Positions 11,231-21,909 of a DNA stretch of 64,000 bases are shown here, piece after piece; position 1 is the stretch's first letter; every line of letters begins with the position of its first letter. The notes under the pieces were generated by a model. The model ran no database searches. It worked only from the letters and a program-made list of their open reading frames with translations, and was not told the origin of the DNA. Where the stretch lies: assembly GCA_907165135.1 (NCBI GenBank), contig OU015568.1:5712501-5776500 (forward strand), in the 5' to 3' direction. Origin of the DNA: Oikopleura dioica. Taxonomy: Eukaryota > Chordata > Appendicularia > Copelata > Oikopleuridae. The translations under genes and the position numbers were made by a program.

Positions 11231-12442
11231 TCAGATGACGACGACCGTAAACACTTTTCTTTCTTTTTTTTCGGTAAGAATTTCAATTTGATGAGTCCCG
11301 ATCGAGGATCCAAAGTGAAACACGAAAAAACCACTTTTAATATAAATACTGATACAAAGGAATATTCTTACACATTTTTAAGTCGATTTCCAATAAATAT
11401 CGGGGCAGTGTCATCTTCAGCAAATCTCATTAAATTTCCCACCGCATCTACCAAATAGTGTTCCCCATTGAGAAAAGTGGCTCCAATAGACTTTTCATGT
11501 CTTTTTGATTGAATTTTGAATAAAGGAAAATAGAAATAAGTCGTTTCAAATGACTAATAAACTCTTTATTTTAAAATTACAAAACGGACTTCTCGTGAAA
11601 AACATTCATAATTGTAAAAACAGGGTGGAACATCTATTCCTCTAGCATTTCCCTCGAAGTCGGCAAGCATAATCGGAATCGACCTTTCGGAGTCTTTTTG
11701 GTTATTCTGAGAATCATCCCAACGCCGCTTTATCCGTTCATCGGATTTAGATGGAGCAATATAATCGCAGCTCGTAGAGATTTTGATGGAATTTGACGAT
11801 GAATTTGTTGATGTCGACATTGTCGACGATGACATTTCACTGTCTTCACGAAGATCAAAGACAGGGATCATTTTCTGCCGCGATTCAAATTTCTCACACT
11901 CATAATAAGGACAAGGACATCCCTTCGGACAATATTCCTGAAGTGGACAAATTTCTCCAGCGCCTTCGGAGGCACTTGTCAGTTGAAAACACATCGTGTC
12001 GCAAGGCGAGATTGGGTTGGTCCTTGTTGATTGCAAGACAAGCGTTTCGGAGCAGAGATGACGGCAGATCTTTTGGTCGTAAAACTGTTTCTTCTGACAG
12101 CGGCGGAGATTGACTTCGTTCTCGTCTTCGGAAAAGTCAAGCGGCGCCGATTTGACGTTTTCGATCTTGGAAACCGGTTCCGGGAGCATAAATTCTTGAG
12201 TTTCGAAGCACTGCTTCATCAAATGTCCGCATATATCAATTTCGGCGATTCGAACGCATTCCTTGTAATTTCGATTGCAAGTTGACGTCAGAAATGTCGT
12301 CACCGCGCGAGATTTCTCCAGAGAATACACATTCGCTAGAAAAGAAATTTGATCAATTATAATTTTCATGAAAACTACCAAGAAGCATGACAGTAATCCA
12401 AAACAAGGAGCCAGAACTGAGATAGGAGCCCATTTGAAGCAT
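11231..12442 (-). CDS. Secreted Cys-rich protein with kelch-like blades
   Basis: Exons 12442-12379, 12335-11590, 11553-11372 and 11333-11231 (GT-AG, introns 36-43 bp) sum to 365 codons in one frame. The first exon encodes a signal peptide. The large exon has spaced cysteines ending in C-P-x-x-x-Y-C-P-K-G-C-P-C-P-Y-Y-E-C, then a Ser/Thr-rich linker. The last exons resemble kelch blades (F-L-N-G-E-H-Y-L-V-D-A, then F-H-F-G-S-S-I-G-T-H). It is related to the genes at 36.8 kb and 51.6 kb by the C-P-x-G-C-x-C motif. It is probably extracellular. Function is unknown; a lineage-specific extracellular protein is a guess. Confidence 0.75.
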
Positions 12443-12637
12443 GGTCGAAAATCCGTGCTCGGCAAAGCTCAGTTGCGCGGCGGCTTTTTTCTTCCATGTT
12501 TTCTCCTCTTTCAAATCTCGCTTTCGAGTGTGAATGCTTCGAGTCGTCAACACTTCTTCGGGAAATAAATAAACTTTTTCCCCTGATTTTCTCAAGACAC
12601 CGACACAGTCGCAATCAAGACACTATTTTATAAGTTT

Positions 12638-12935
12638 ATTAATTATTTAAAAGCTTTGCCTTTTAAGCCTAAGAATATTCACCTGAATTTTTGTCCGAAA
12701 AATCGGATTCTCCGTTCTCTCATCGACTTCTTCGATAACCATAGCAAGTGATCTCTGAAAGAAAATGAGCTATTCTGAGGAAAAACTGAAAGAGCGTTCG
12801 CTTATGAGAACCGTCGTAACGAGTATTTGTCTGACAGTTGGACAGCTTCAGCTCCGTTTTCGTTCCTTTTTGAACGTCATTTACTTCTTCCTCAAGGTTT
12901 GCTATTTTTGTACAGCTTAGAAATTTAGTACCTCG
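12638..12935 (-). CDS. Small coiled-coil gene, 3' exons only
   Basis: An exon ending in a heptad-like segment (I-A-N-L-E-E-E-V-N-D-V) is followed by a GT-AG intron with a good pyrimidine tract (about 12820-12757) and a last exon ending near 12640 with an AATAAA signal overlapping the end. Two frames are open in the last exon, so the C-terminus is uncertain. The 5' part runs into the pogo-like element, so any upstream exon is lost or lies beyond it. No family was recognised. Confidence 0.4.
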
Positions 12936-13778
12936 GGTACCTGATTTAGTGTCGCTTTTTTGGTCCCGACATTTCGAAAAAACGACACTAAATTGGAATC
13001 GAATGGTTGCCGACATATTTTCTCTCTTTGCAATGATTTTTGTTTTTAATACAGTCTCTAGACAATGTTTTTTGTTTACTGGCACTGATTTTGAGCTTTC
13101 TTACTAGAAAATATGTTTTGTTTTTGGATAATGCGAGGTATTTTTTTTTGGTTTCCCAAATCCAAATTTATTTAGCGTTCATAAACTGAAATTGATGCTC
13201 AAAAATATTGTCTTCTGTTTCTTTCTCCCAGCTACCACAGGTTGGTATCAACCCTGTGATTCACTTATCCTGGCTCAGTTGAAATCGAAAATTCATCGAT
13301 GAACAAGTATATATTAATGACCACACACGGATAGAAGAAGAAGTGCTTGCAAAAAAGAGCGTGGATATTTTCTTATCAATGAAGAAGGGAATTTTCACTC
13401 TTTCTTGGCAGAAGACTCATTTGGTTTTACCAGAAGAATTGAAAGCAATCGATTTTGATGAAGAAAATATTCCTACCGATCAGGAGTTGCTCTTAGCTCA
13501 AGTCGAAAAAGATGAAGATGAGATCAATATGCAGATGAATGCTCTCCAGATCCAAGAAAATCCTCAGCAGAATGAGCAAGAAAAGCCAAATGAAGAACCA
13601 AAGAAGAAAAACTACAAGCAAGCTTCTATAAAATCATTTTTTATGAAAAAATAAATCTCATTCTATCATGTCAATAAAGTTCAATCCGAAAAAAACGACA
13701 CTAAATTAGAATTAGCTGGTGACCACGTTTCGGAAAAAGCGACACTAAATTGGGCGACACTAAATCGGGTACCTGAGG
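12931..13778. mobile_element. Pogo/Tigger-like DNA transposon remnant
   Basis: The left tip CCTCGGGTACCTGATTTAG is inverted at the right as CTAAATCGGGTACCTGAGG. Both are followed by further AGTGTCGCTTTTT repeats (TTTAGTGTCG blocks). TA dinucleotides flank the element (12929-12930 and 13779-13780), as for Tc1/mariner/pogo elements. The 848-bp element retains one C-terminal coding remnant. Confidence 0.75.
13343..13654 (+). pseudogene. Transposase C-terminal remnant with PIP box
   Basis: The open frame continues upstream of 13343 to about 13290 and ends at a TAA. The N-terminal half (F-L-S-M-K-K-G-I-F-T-L-S-W) could be the end of a DDE domain. The middle is acidic and Gln-rich. The last residues K-Q-A-S-I-K-S-F-F-M-K-K contain a textbook PCNA-interacting box (Q-x-x-I-x-x-F-F). 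Pogo transposase of Drosophila is known to bind PCNA, which fits the TA duplication and the terminal repeats. No catalytic domain remains. Confidence 0.55.
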
Positions 13779-13811
13779 TATAGATTTTTGAACTTAAAAT
13801 TATTAAAATAG

Positions 13812-14033
13812 ATATGGAGAAAGCTCTTCGCGATTACATTTGAGCTTGGTCGGAAAGTTGAAGCTTGAGAGTCGTTGTTTTCGGTTTGATTTGAGAAGAT
13901 AGGCTCAGCCAAAATTTGAGCAGGCCCTGCTCAGTCGTGCTCATGCTCAGCCAAAAATTTTGATTTTTTTTAAACGCCGGTGGTCGGAGTTCTTGCCTAA
14001 TAGCGCGTGTTCGTCAGTATGGCTGCTTCCCTG
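13812..14033 (-). pseudogene. Stray copy of desaturase last exon
   Basis: On the minus strand, 14033-13980 and 13900-13812 match the last coding exon of the DEGS-like gene (43455-43600), including the preceding splice-acceptor CAG. The match covers about 140 bp with few differences and the encoded residues are largely preserved (T-D-E-H-A, then S-Q-A-S-x-F-R-P-S-S-N-V-I). A 79-bp insert at 13901-13979 carrying two GCTCAGCCAAAA repeats interrupts it with an in-frame stop. No other desaturase exon is present nearby. Confidence 0.8.
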
Positions 14034-14519
14034 CTGACAGTTTTTCAATCATCAAGAAAATTCACTTCACAAAATTGTAAAGTTGAATGACAAGAGTTCT
14101 TGTTGATAGCGAAAGGTTAAAATAATCGGCGCAAGTGACGGACAGGTTCCGAAAATTCAATCAAAGCGGCGAAATGTTTTTTGGCAACCAAGCGGCGAAT
14201 TTTTATCGCTTTTTTGCAAGTTTATTTATTTGTATTAGATCTTTATCTTTCTTTTACCAATGCTTTTTCAAGGGTTCTAAAATGAGTCACGTGATTTTTT
14301 AACTGAATAATACAGTCTGTTTTATACTGTTTTTATTTGCGGAAAAAGACAATACAGTCAATTGTCAATACTAGATGGTAATGGAAACTCCAGATTCTTG
14401 ACGTCAAAGATTTGGTTACCCATAATATTTGCTTCCGAAAGCGCCAGTTCCAGTGGAAACTATTGTTCTTTTTGATTTATAAGGGCAAAGGCGCTCAGAA
14501 TTTTTATAAAAAAGAAAGA

Positions 14520-15129
14520 ATGAGTTTCAACGAGCTTTGTTTCGCTGATCTTACTGAGCTCAAGTAAGTTTACTACGAAAAAAGGGGTAGCCTTGTTCAT
14601 CCTCTTACTTTCTGCATGTGTCACCTTGTTCATCTTTCAGCCAGATAGCCTTTTTCGTGAATAAGTTCGCTAGATTTTGGCAAGGAAAAAAAAAGCTTCT
14701 CGACCAAGAATGAACAAGGGAACGCATGCAGGAAAAGAGAGGATGAACAAGGCCTCCACCTACTTAATTTTTTAGAGCATTGAAAAATCCGCCTGTTCTG
14801 GTAAAAGACATCTTGGAATGCGTTTCTGTGCTCGTTGGAAATCAAAGCCATGAATGGCGAGATATGTAAGACGTACCATTTCTATATTTCTTCAATTTTA
14901 TTTAGCAAGAAAATGCTGGCGAATCCGAAATTGCTGAATGAAATCGGAGCGATTGAAAATGATGTTCTGATAACAAGATGCGAGAAGATTCGGGGAAAGA
15001 GCTTCAACATCGTTAGAATTTTTCAAATGGATTGATATTGAGAAATTCTTCTTTTAGGAGAATGTGATGAAAGTGAGCAAAGCAAGTGTTTCGTTTGCCA
15101 AATGGGTCAATTTTGTTCAATCTCTCTGA
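14520..15129 (+). CDS. Dynein-stalk-like mini-protein (103 aa)
   Basis: Exons 14520-14563, 14776-14865, 14906-15011 and 15058-15129 join through GT-AG introns into exactly 104 codons, starting ATG and ending TGA, with AATAAA three bases downstream. The product (A-L-K-N-P-P-V-L-V-K-D-I-L-E near the N-terminus, then W-R-D-I-K-K-M-L, then A-K-W-V near the end) resembles the microtubule-binding stalk region of axonemal dynein heavy chains, which normally lies inside proteins of over 4000 residues. No motor exons are nearby. It is either a retained fragment that became a gene or a decayed partial duplicate; intact splicing and frame favour expression. Confidence 0.65.
14590..14753. repeat. MITE inside intron 1 of the stalk-like gene
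   Basis: The arms GCCTTGTTCATCCTCT and AGAGGATGAACAAGGC are inverted around a 164-bp element in the first intron. It accounts for nearly all of that intron's length. Confidence 0.65.
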
Positions 15130-15204
15130 TGTAATAAAATTCGAATGAATTAATTTTTAATGCTTGTATTTGAATAATCTGTTTTCAAATTCTAGATTTT
15201 GACG

Positions 15205-15341
15205 GGCTTGTTAGCTAAGCTTAGAAAGAAATCTTGGCTTGGCTGGGTAGCGGCTTTTCTGAAAACGAAGCCGCAAAGCGACTTTCTATTAGAGCTCTTA
15301 TTTTCCTGACTCAGGTTTTCTACACTGGTTGCCAAGCCAAG
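15205..15341. repeat. MITE-A copy 1 (worn)
   Basis: The right half is typical (CCTGACTCAGGTTTTCTAC then GGTTGCCAAGCC). The left tip has decayed. The AGCGGCTTTT...GAAGCCGC hairpin is retained. It lies between genes. Confidence 0.7.
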
Positions 15342-15344
15342 GTA

Positions 15345-16477
15345 GTTACCCCAAACTTCCGTTAATTGCTATAACTGATGATTTTAAAAAATAAAATGGT
15401 TAAAATATTTGAATTTCAAATTTCTTTTCAAAAGAAAAAAAGAAAATTTCCTGTTCATCTGTTTCCCTTCCCGAAAATCTACCACACCAATGTTCTTAGC
15501 GTCGCATCTGTCAACAAACGCTACCAGCCCCTAATTCAAAAAAGCGGCACCACCATTTCTGCCACATGGCGTAAAAAAATACTCCAACTCGGCCGTTGCC
15601 AGCGCGTCAAGCCCGAGTAATTGGCCGAGTCGGGGCTCCGCGTCGAATTGAAGCGCGCCAGCATTGCTGACTCACCTGACGCAGCCAAAAATCCAGCCGC
15701 TTTCATTGAGCACCAGAACGTTTCCCAACGTTGAAGTGGCAGACGATAAAACTTGCAAAAAAGAAAAACAAAAGAGAGAAATAACCAATAAAAAGAGGAG
15801 TTTCTGTTCAACCACTTTTTTCGCCGATTTTGTTATTACCGTTGTCGCTCGTTTAAAATCGCTAATTAGTAATTACTCCCGAAAAGACCGAAATTAAGGG
15901 TTTCCAGATGGACTATTAAAATTTTATTACTATGAGTTTTTCAACAATAAAAAAAACACAAATTTTACTAATAAAATTAAACGGCTTAGAAATTATAAAA
16001 ATAAAGAAAATTAATTAAATCAGAATTTTTTTGAATAAAAATCTTTTGAATCGAAAAGTCGCTTGCTTGAACCCACAGGCGAGTTTATGATTAAGAATTT
16101 TATTCAAAATGATTCTGTTTTGTTTAATTAAATTTCTTTATTTTAATTATTTCCACAAAGTTAAACCCCTTAACCTTCCCCAAATGAACTTTTAGTGCTC
16201 CTTATCCTCCCCCACTGCCAGAAAATTGGCCCAATTTCAATCACCTCCACCACCTCATATTTTTTTCGCCGTTTCTGTCACAGCATCGGGCCCTAGAGGC
16301 ATGATGATGTGGCGGTTCCCGGCCAACGCGATTACGCTTTCGCTTTTTTCCTACAGTCTATTTTTTCAAGAGAAAACGGATTTTTTTTCACGAGACGGTT
16401 GACTTTTTCTTTTTGTTTGCTGAGAAAATTGAATTGAAAAATTTTGGCTTTGATTTTCGATTTTTTTTGGTCGAAAA
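15345..16477. other. Intergenic region upstream of PDI
   Basis: This holds AT-rich sequence, a GC-richer patch at 15490-15720 with no convincing gene, and a T-rich segment before PDI. No promoter element could be identified with confidence. Confidence 0.5.
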
Positions 16478-16585
16478 ATTGAAAAGCCGCTTGCGGCTTT
16501 AATCTGAAGATAAAGAAGAGCCGCTTTTCGCGTGGCTAACAATTATTTTGATTCAAAGCCGCAAGCGGCTTCTCGATTTTTAGAC
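16478..16585. repeat. MITE-B copy upstream of PDI
   Basis: AAGCCGCTTGCGGC and the inverse GCCGCAAGCGGCTT flank an inner GCCGC...GCGTGGC hairpin, about 100 bp in all. It lies about 100 bp before the PDI start codon, probably in its 5' UTR or promoter. Confidence 0.75.
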
Positions 16586-16683
16586 AAATAAATCCAAAAT
16601 CGAAACCAAAATTTCTCAACTCAATTTTTTTCCTTGTATTTTTACTTATTTTATTAGAATTAAATTTTCCTTTTCTTTTCAGA

Positions 16684-18673
16684 ATGAAATTTCTCTCCCT
16701 GATCGCCCTCTTGGGCGTTCGAGCCGAATTCGAGAAGGAAGACGGCGTCATCGTCGGTGGCGCTGACAACTTCGACGAGATCATCAAGGCTTCCAACCAC
16801 GTTTTGGTCGAGTTCTACGCCCCGTGGTGCGGACACTGCAAGGCCCTCACCCCAGAGTACGCCAAGGCGGCCGAGCAGCTCGAGAAGGACGGTTCTGACA
16901 TTCTCCTCGTCAAGGTCGATGCCACCGTCCACGGTGAACTCGCCAAGGAATTCGGTGTTGGCGGCTACCCAACTCTCAAATGGTTCAAGGTAATTTCAAA
17001 ACCTGTCAAATATAATTTTGGCCAATTAGGGTCCTAATTAGCGAAAGAATTTTCAAATCAACAACAAAAAAAGCCGCTATTCGCGCGGCGAAGTCCCTTT
17101 TCTTCTACAAAAATAGTTGGAAACTGCGAAGCTGCTTGCGGCTTCGATTGTAAAGAACGGAAAAGCCGCGCTTCGCGCGGCTAGAGCTTTCTTTAACTCG
17201 AAGCCGCAAGCGGCTTCTTGGTTTCAACTATTTCTGTAGAAGAAAAGAGAACTAGCCGCGATAATATCGGCTTTTCTGCCTCAAAAATGAACTCAATTCT
17301 AACTAAAAATTCAGGGATCTGACCGAGCTGCTCCAGTCGACTACAAAGGTGGCCGAAAAGCCGACGAGATCGTCTCCTGGGTTGTCAAGAAGTCCGGTCC
17401 ACCAGCCGTCCCCGTCAACGGAGCCGAAGCCGCCGAGAAGTTCCGAGATGACAACGAAGTCGCTGTTGTTGGTTTCGTCGCTGCTGACGATGCTGTTTTC
17501 AACGCCGCCGGTGATTCCTTCGACGATGTTCCATTCGGTATCCTCGACGCTGATGCTGCCAAGGCTCTCGACGTTGCTGAAGGCAAGATCGCTCTCCTCA
17601 AGCAGTTCGACGACAAGCGCGCTGACTTCACCGGAGCCACCAAGGAAGATTTGATCAAGTTCGTCGGCACCGAGCAGCTCGCCCTCGTCAACGAGTTCTC
17701 CGACAAGACCGCCCCCAAGATCTTCGGTGGTGATCTCAAGCAGCACAACCTCCTCTTCGCCGCCAAGAGCGCCGCCAACTACGACACCATCATCGCCGAC
17801 TTCACCGATGCCGCCAAGGAGTTCAAGGGCAAGCTCCTTTTCGTCCTCGTCGACTGCGACGTCGAAGACAACAAGCGAGTCATGGAGTTCTTCGGCATCA
17901 CCGAGGAGAACTGCCCATCCATGCGAGTCATCAACATGGAGAAGAACATGGCCAAGTACGCCCCAGAATCCGATGATATGTCCGCCGCCGCTGTCAAGGC
18001 CTTCGTCAACGGTGTCCTCGATGGATCCGTTCAGCGACACCTTAAGGTAATCATTGAAAAAGCCTTGGCTCAATTCTAACGCTTGTATTTTCAGTCCGAA
18101 GACATCCCAGACAACTCCAACAACGCCGTCAAGGTCGTCGTCGGCAAGAACTTCAACGACCTCGTCCTCGACCCCACCAAGAACGTCTTCGTCGAATTCT
18201 ACGCCCCATGGTGCGGACACTGCAAATCCCTCGCCCCAGTCTGGGAAGAGCTCGGTGAGAAATACAAGGTAAGCTTCTTTCATCTCTGACTGTACTTAAC
18301 TTGCTTTTAGGACCACGCCAACATCGTTATCGCCAAGTCTGACGCCACCGCCAACGAATTCGAAGATGTCGAGGTCCAAGGTAAGATTCGTACTTGAAGG
18401 TATCAGAGGATAAAAATGATTTCAGGATTCCCCACCATCAAATTCTTCCCAGCTGGTGAAGGCGCCGAGATGCAGGACTACAACGGTGGACGAACTCTTG
18501 ATGACTTCGTCAAGTTCCTCGAGCCCGTAAGTTGAAACATAAAATTGAAAGTCTTCCTTGATTTCTTTTATCATTCAATGAAGACCCTCTCTCCTTTCCC
18601 TTCTTTTCTTTCTAACATTTCCTTTCAGGAAGCCGCTTCTGACGATGCTGCCGACGCCAAGGACGAATTGTAA
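16684..18673 (+). CDS. P4HB: Protein disulfide isomerase, PDIA1 type (475 aa)
   Basis: The ER-lumen enzyme forms and shuffles disulfides in secretory proteins; this type is also the beta subunit of prolyl 4-hydroxylase. Exons 16684-16989, 17315-18046, 18095-18268, 18311-18380, 18426-18526 and 18629-18673 are all GT-AG and give 475 residues. The order is signal peptide (residues 1 to about 14), thioredoxin domain a with W-C-G-H-C (Cys49/Cys52), domains b and b', domain a' with a second W-C-G-H-C (Cys386/Cys389), an acidic tail and the ER-retention ending K-D-E-L. Length and layout are normal. Coding GC content and codon choice (GTC, ATC, GCC, CTC) are much stronger than in neighbours, as expected for a highly expressed gene. 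Intron 1 carries MITE-B hairpins. Confidence 0.96.
17068..17226. repeat. MITE-B hairpins in PDI intron 1
   Basis: GCTGCTTGCGGCTTCGA and GAAGCCGCAAGCGGCTTC flank an inner GCCGCGCTTCGCGCGGC palindrome. A further GCCGC...CGCGGC arm lies at each side. They make up about half of the intron. Confidence 0.75.
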
Positions 18674-19216
18674 TTTCGTTTCATCGTCAACCTCCAAACA
18701 CTTATTCACTTTCAAACCCAACTTAGCTAAATTATCATTATTTGTGTCTAACCCTGCCCTCGTTAGTCCGATTAATTCATTTGTCGGTCGACAATTCAAA
18801 GTTAGCTAAAAATTTAATAATATTTACGAATAATTCCTTCTTCCAACTTCCGATTCTGTCAAATCAATCGACCAAAAAGTCGATTGAAAGAAAAAAGTCC
18901 TGGGCAATTGATAGTTTTTGAAATTTTCAATTGTCCAAGATTTGAGAAAACTACTCGTCCCTCGTAAAATCCCGGCGTGAATGCAATATTTTAATAATTT
19001 CGCGATTATCCCTTTTCCTTTTCGTTTTTTCTGTGCCCTTCCGAAATTCAACTGAAAGGAAACCAAAAATGGCGGCCAATAAATGGCAGTCTGTGAAAAT
19101 AATATTGAAAATAATAAAAATAGCAATACCAACAACACAAAATCGAATGTCTATTTTCTTGCAGGATATAATTATATTATTATGTTACTATACAAAGCTG
19201 TTTATTTGTATGAAAA
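18674..19216. other. PDI 3' UTR and convergent intergenic region
   Basis: An AT-rich stretch between the plus-strand PDI stop and the minus-strand RING gene stop. Only short open frames without codon bias are present; no gene is called. Confidence 0.5.
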
Positions 19217-19778
19217 TCAGTTGCGAACTTCAAGTACATCACCATTTCTGACATCTTTTTGACATTCTGGACATCTTCTTTTTTGTCTTAGCGAATTTTC
19301 AATACAACTTCGCCCAAACAAATGACCGCATCCTTTCAAAACCACAGGTTGATGAACTCCAGGTTTAAACTCCCTAAAAACTGTCAAAAAACATTCATTT
19401 GAGGGCGAATACTCGACGCAGATTCGACAGTTGAACTTGTCAACGATAAGCTCAAGATACTGAAGATTCTTCTCCAGTTCCTCGACGTTCTCTATTTTAT
19501 ATTCTTCCAATTGTTTCTTCAGCAGTGTTTGAAAAAGCCTGAGAATCGAATGGTCGGACGAGCGCGGGTGCGAAGGGTCCGATTTTTGGAAGGGCGGATG
19601 GGAGCGGGCATGAAAAGGCCAGATTTTGGGATGGGCGGATGTGCGCGGGCATCGTCCCGCGCCCGCCCGCTCACCCTCCCGGGGCGCTGAATTCTACTCA
19701 AAGAAAACAAACCGAAAGACACGTAAAAACAACCAAAACCGGAGACCAAAACAGAGTTGGAAATTAAGTATTGGTATT

Positions 19779-20034
19779 ATTAACGCCGGAACGCATATCG
19801 ACCCATTTTTGGGCAAGGCGCTGAAACATGCCTTCAGAAATCATCATTTTCTAGTGCTTAAACAACAGATGAGAGTTATCATATGTATCTATTCTTGAAA
19901 ATTATTGTTTGAAGATCATACTTATGATAAAATTTGGGTTGATATAAGCATAAAAACGGGTCTACGGCATCTTACCCAAAAATGGGTCGATATGTGTTCC
20001 GGGAAAGAACCATTTCATGCGTTCCAGCGTTAAG
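19779..20034. repeat. TTAA-type MITE nested in the hAT-like element
   Basis: The arms TTAACGCCGGAACGCAT and its imperfect inverse GCGTTCCAGCGTTAA, with CGACCCATTTTTGGG further in. TTAA ends are typical of piggyBac-derived MITEs. Confidence 0.65.
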
Positions 20035-20130
20035 TGGTGTATTCTGGTGGTAGTAATGGCAGTATGTAGAAGCAACATGTTACAACATTTCCAACTCTGG
20101 AGCAAAAACCCCCACCGAGCAACTAAGAAA

Positions 20131-20277
20131 ACGGACGTAATCTACACAAAAAAGGGACTTATTTTACATAGAATATGGACTTATTTTACACATAAACGAT
20201 TTTCTTTATTTCTGTGTAAAATAAGTCCCAATTTTATGTAGAATAAGTCCTTGTTCTGTGTAAAATGAGTCCGTTTA
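20131..20277. repeat. Palindromic MITE with GGACTTATTTTACA repeats
   Basis: The arms CGGACGTAATCTACACA and TGTGTAAAATGAGTCCG enclose several GGACTTATTTTACA blocks in both orientations. It is nested in the hAT-like element. Confidence 0.6.
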
Positions 20278-21909
20278 ACTTGATAATACCCGGTCCGATC
20301 ACATGCACTCACGGGCAAGGGGCGAGCATGGGAGGAGGGCGGGCGAGCGGGGGCGCATGAGCGGTACGTGCGCGTGCGAGCAGTATGAGGCTTGATTTTT
20401 TGATGGGCGGATGGGCGGGGGCAAAATTTGTCAGAATTTTAGGTGGTCGGATGGACGAGCGCGCCCGCCCGCGCCCCGCTCGCCCGCTCGCAGCCCGCGC
20501 ACATTCTTTTTCAAACACTGTTCTTCAGTTCTACGTTTTCTTCGGTTACAAGCAAGAGCTCAGTCGTTTTCATGTCGATTTTTCTGCTTTGATCGTCGAT
20601 TTTTGCTTGAAATCATCTAGTTTTTGGAATTCGCTTCTTCCAAATTCGATAGTCTTTTATTTTCTGAAATTCTCTCTCGATTTTTCAGGCGCAAATCGTC
20701 AAGTTCAGCTTGCTGCTCGATCAACTTTTCTCGAAGTTCTTCGTGAATATTTTCATAATGAAGTTCTACTGCAGGCTGGATGGGCGTTTCGCCACATTTT
20801 TTGCAGAAAGCTGATTCATTTGAATATTTTTGTTTTCGGAAATTTTCATTTTCGTGCTCGAGGGATGCATTTTTCTGCGAAAGATCAGAATTTTGAGCTT
20901 TCAATTGCTTGTTGATGTCACTTGATTTACTCAGCTCAAGTTGAAGCTGTCTCTCTTTTGCTTGAAGTTGCTGATTTTCATGTTTTAGTTTTCCAATCAG
21001 GATTTTCAGGTCGGCAATAATGGCAGCTTGAGAGTCCTGTTGCACATTTGTGGAATAATAACTTGGTGATATCGTGTTGACAGAAGCTGGCTGAGTAGAG
21101 TAGACTTCATATGGGATAGGTGCAGACACAGATTGCGCTCTTGAAGTCGGATTTTCTGATTCGGTAAAGCATGTGCAATTTATTTCTGGGCATTCAAACA
21201 CATCCCAGCTGATATTCTGACAATGAATATGATTGAATGGTATCTCTACGAAAACCCAAAAGTCATCGAAGAGAAAGTCCAGTGGCTCTCTTTTCCATAA
21301 GAACAGATAATGAAAATAGCCGAAAACAATCCAAAGAAGGCAGAAAAATGTCCAATAAAGTCCATCCGCCAGAGTACTAGAAATAAGAAATATTCCACTT
21401 TTCTTTTGATAGAAAATTTTGACTTCGATTATCTGATTGACTATCAATTCTGAACCTCCCAGAAAAACGTCGTCAAAAATACAGAAAATCCGTAAAACGC
21501 GAGACAGCTTCTTGCATGGCTATTTGTGTCATAGTCATCGACGATGGTAAAAGTCGCATCACAAATTTTTAAAAGCATGAAAAACCAATAAAAAAGATAC
21601 CATATAAAATGAATTGTGAAAAAATAAACCATCGTACAAAAAACAAACGAGACATGAATAGGCGCATAAAGAAGCCAAAAACAAAGTTCAAGAAAAGCCC
21701 ACATTTTTTCAGTTGATTTTAATCTCTCTGGACAGAGAAATATTGACACCAACAACTTCCATTTGCATGTATTTTCGTTTCGGGGAGACGTTATCACGGG
21801 GAAAACAAATAACTCTGTAGGAAGGCATTTTCCTCAGTAACCTATAGCTTACATTCGATTCGATAAACAAGCAGTTAAAAAAAGTCGGTTATTTATTTTC
21901 GTTTCAAGA

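Larger units (their letters stand above)
19523..20520. mobile_element. Non-autonomous hAT-like element, 998 bp
   Basis: The tips are CAGTGTTTGAAAAAG and CTTTTTCAAACACTG, and an exact 8-bp duplication TTCTTCAG lies on both sides (19515-19522 and 20521-20528). GC-rich subterminal arms built of GGGCGGATG and inverse CGCCCGCCC repeats flank an AT-rich interior that itself holds two nested MITEs. No transposase is present. The perfect 8-bp duplicate is diagnostic of hAT-type insertion. Confidence 0.88.
19217..21704 (-). pseudogene. Membrane/coiled-coil/RING gene, broken by a TE
   Basis: Reading on the minus strand, ATG at 21704 opens a segment with several hydrophobic helices (to about 21450). 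More membrane helices follow after a short intron that would need a GG-AG border, then a long coiled coil (Q-Q-L-Q-A-K-E-R-Q-L-Q-L near 20960) and finally a RING finger at 19440-19250 (C-R-I-C, C-G-H-L-F-G-R-S-C, C-P-E-C). A 998-bp hAT-like element sits in the coiled-coil exon. With it and one 8-bp target copy removed, the coil runs straight into the RING exon. Two further one-base frame changes near 20610 and 20575 also interrupt the coil. The layout suggests a membrane-anchored E3 ubiquitin ligase, now probably dead. Confidence 0.6.

Noticed and set aside
15490-15720. GC-richer patch upstream of PDI as a separate gene
   Set aside because: Short frames on both strands lack a start, splice partners or codon bias; it may be regulatory, but nothing specific is visible.
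16290-16340. ER-stress response element in the PDI promoter
   Set aside because: GATGTGGCGG and GGCCAACGCG blocks are present, but no full ERSE or UPRE consensus with correct spacing was found.
17303-18283. Long open frame (about 326 codons) antisense to PDI
   Set aside because: It mirrors the strongly biased PDI codons (antisense of GCC/GTC/CTC-rich sequence), crosses PDI introns and has no family resemblance.
20385-20915. Plus-strand open frame in the GC-rich arm of the hAT-like element
   Set aside because: It is created by the CGCCCGCCC repeats and the antisense of the coiled-coil exon; there is no coding signal.
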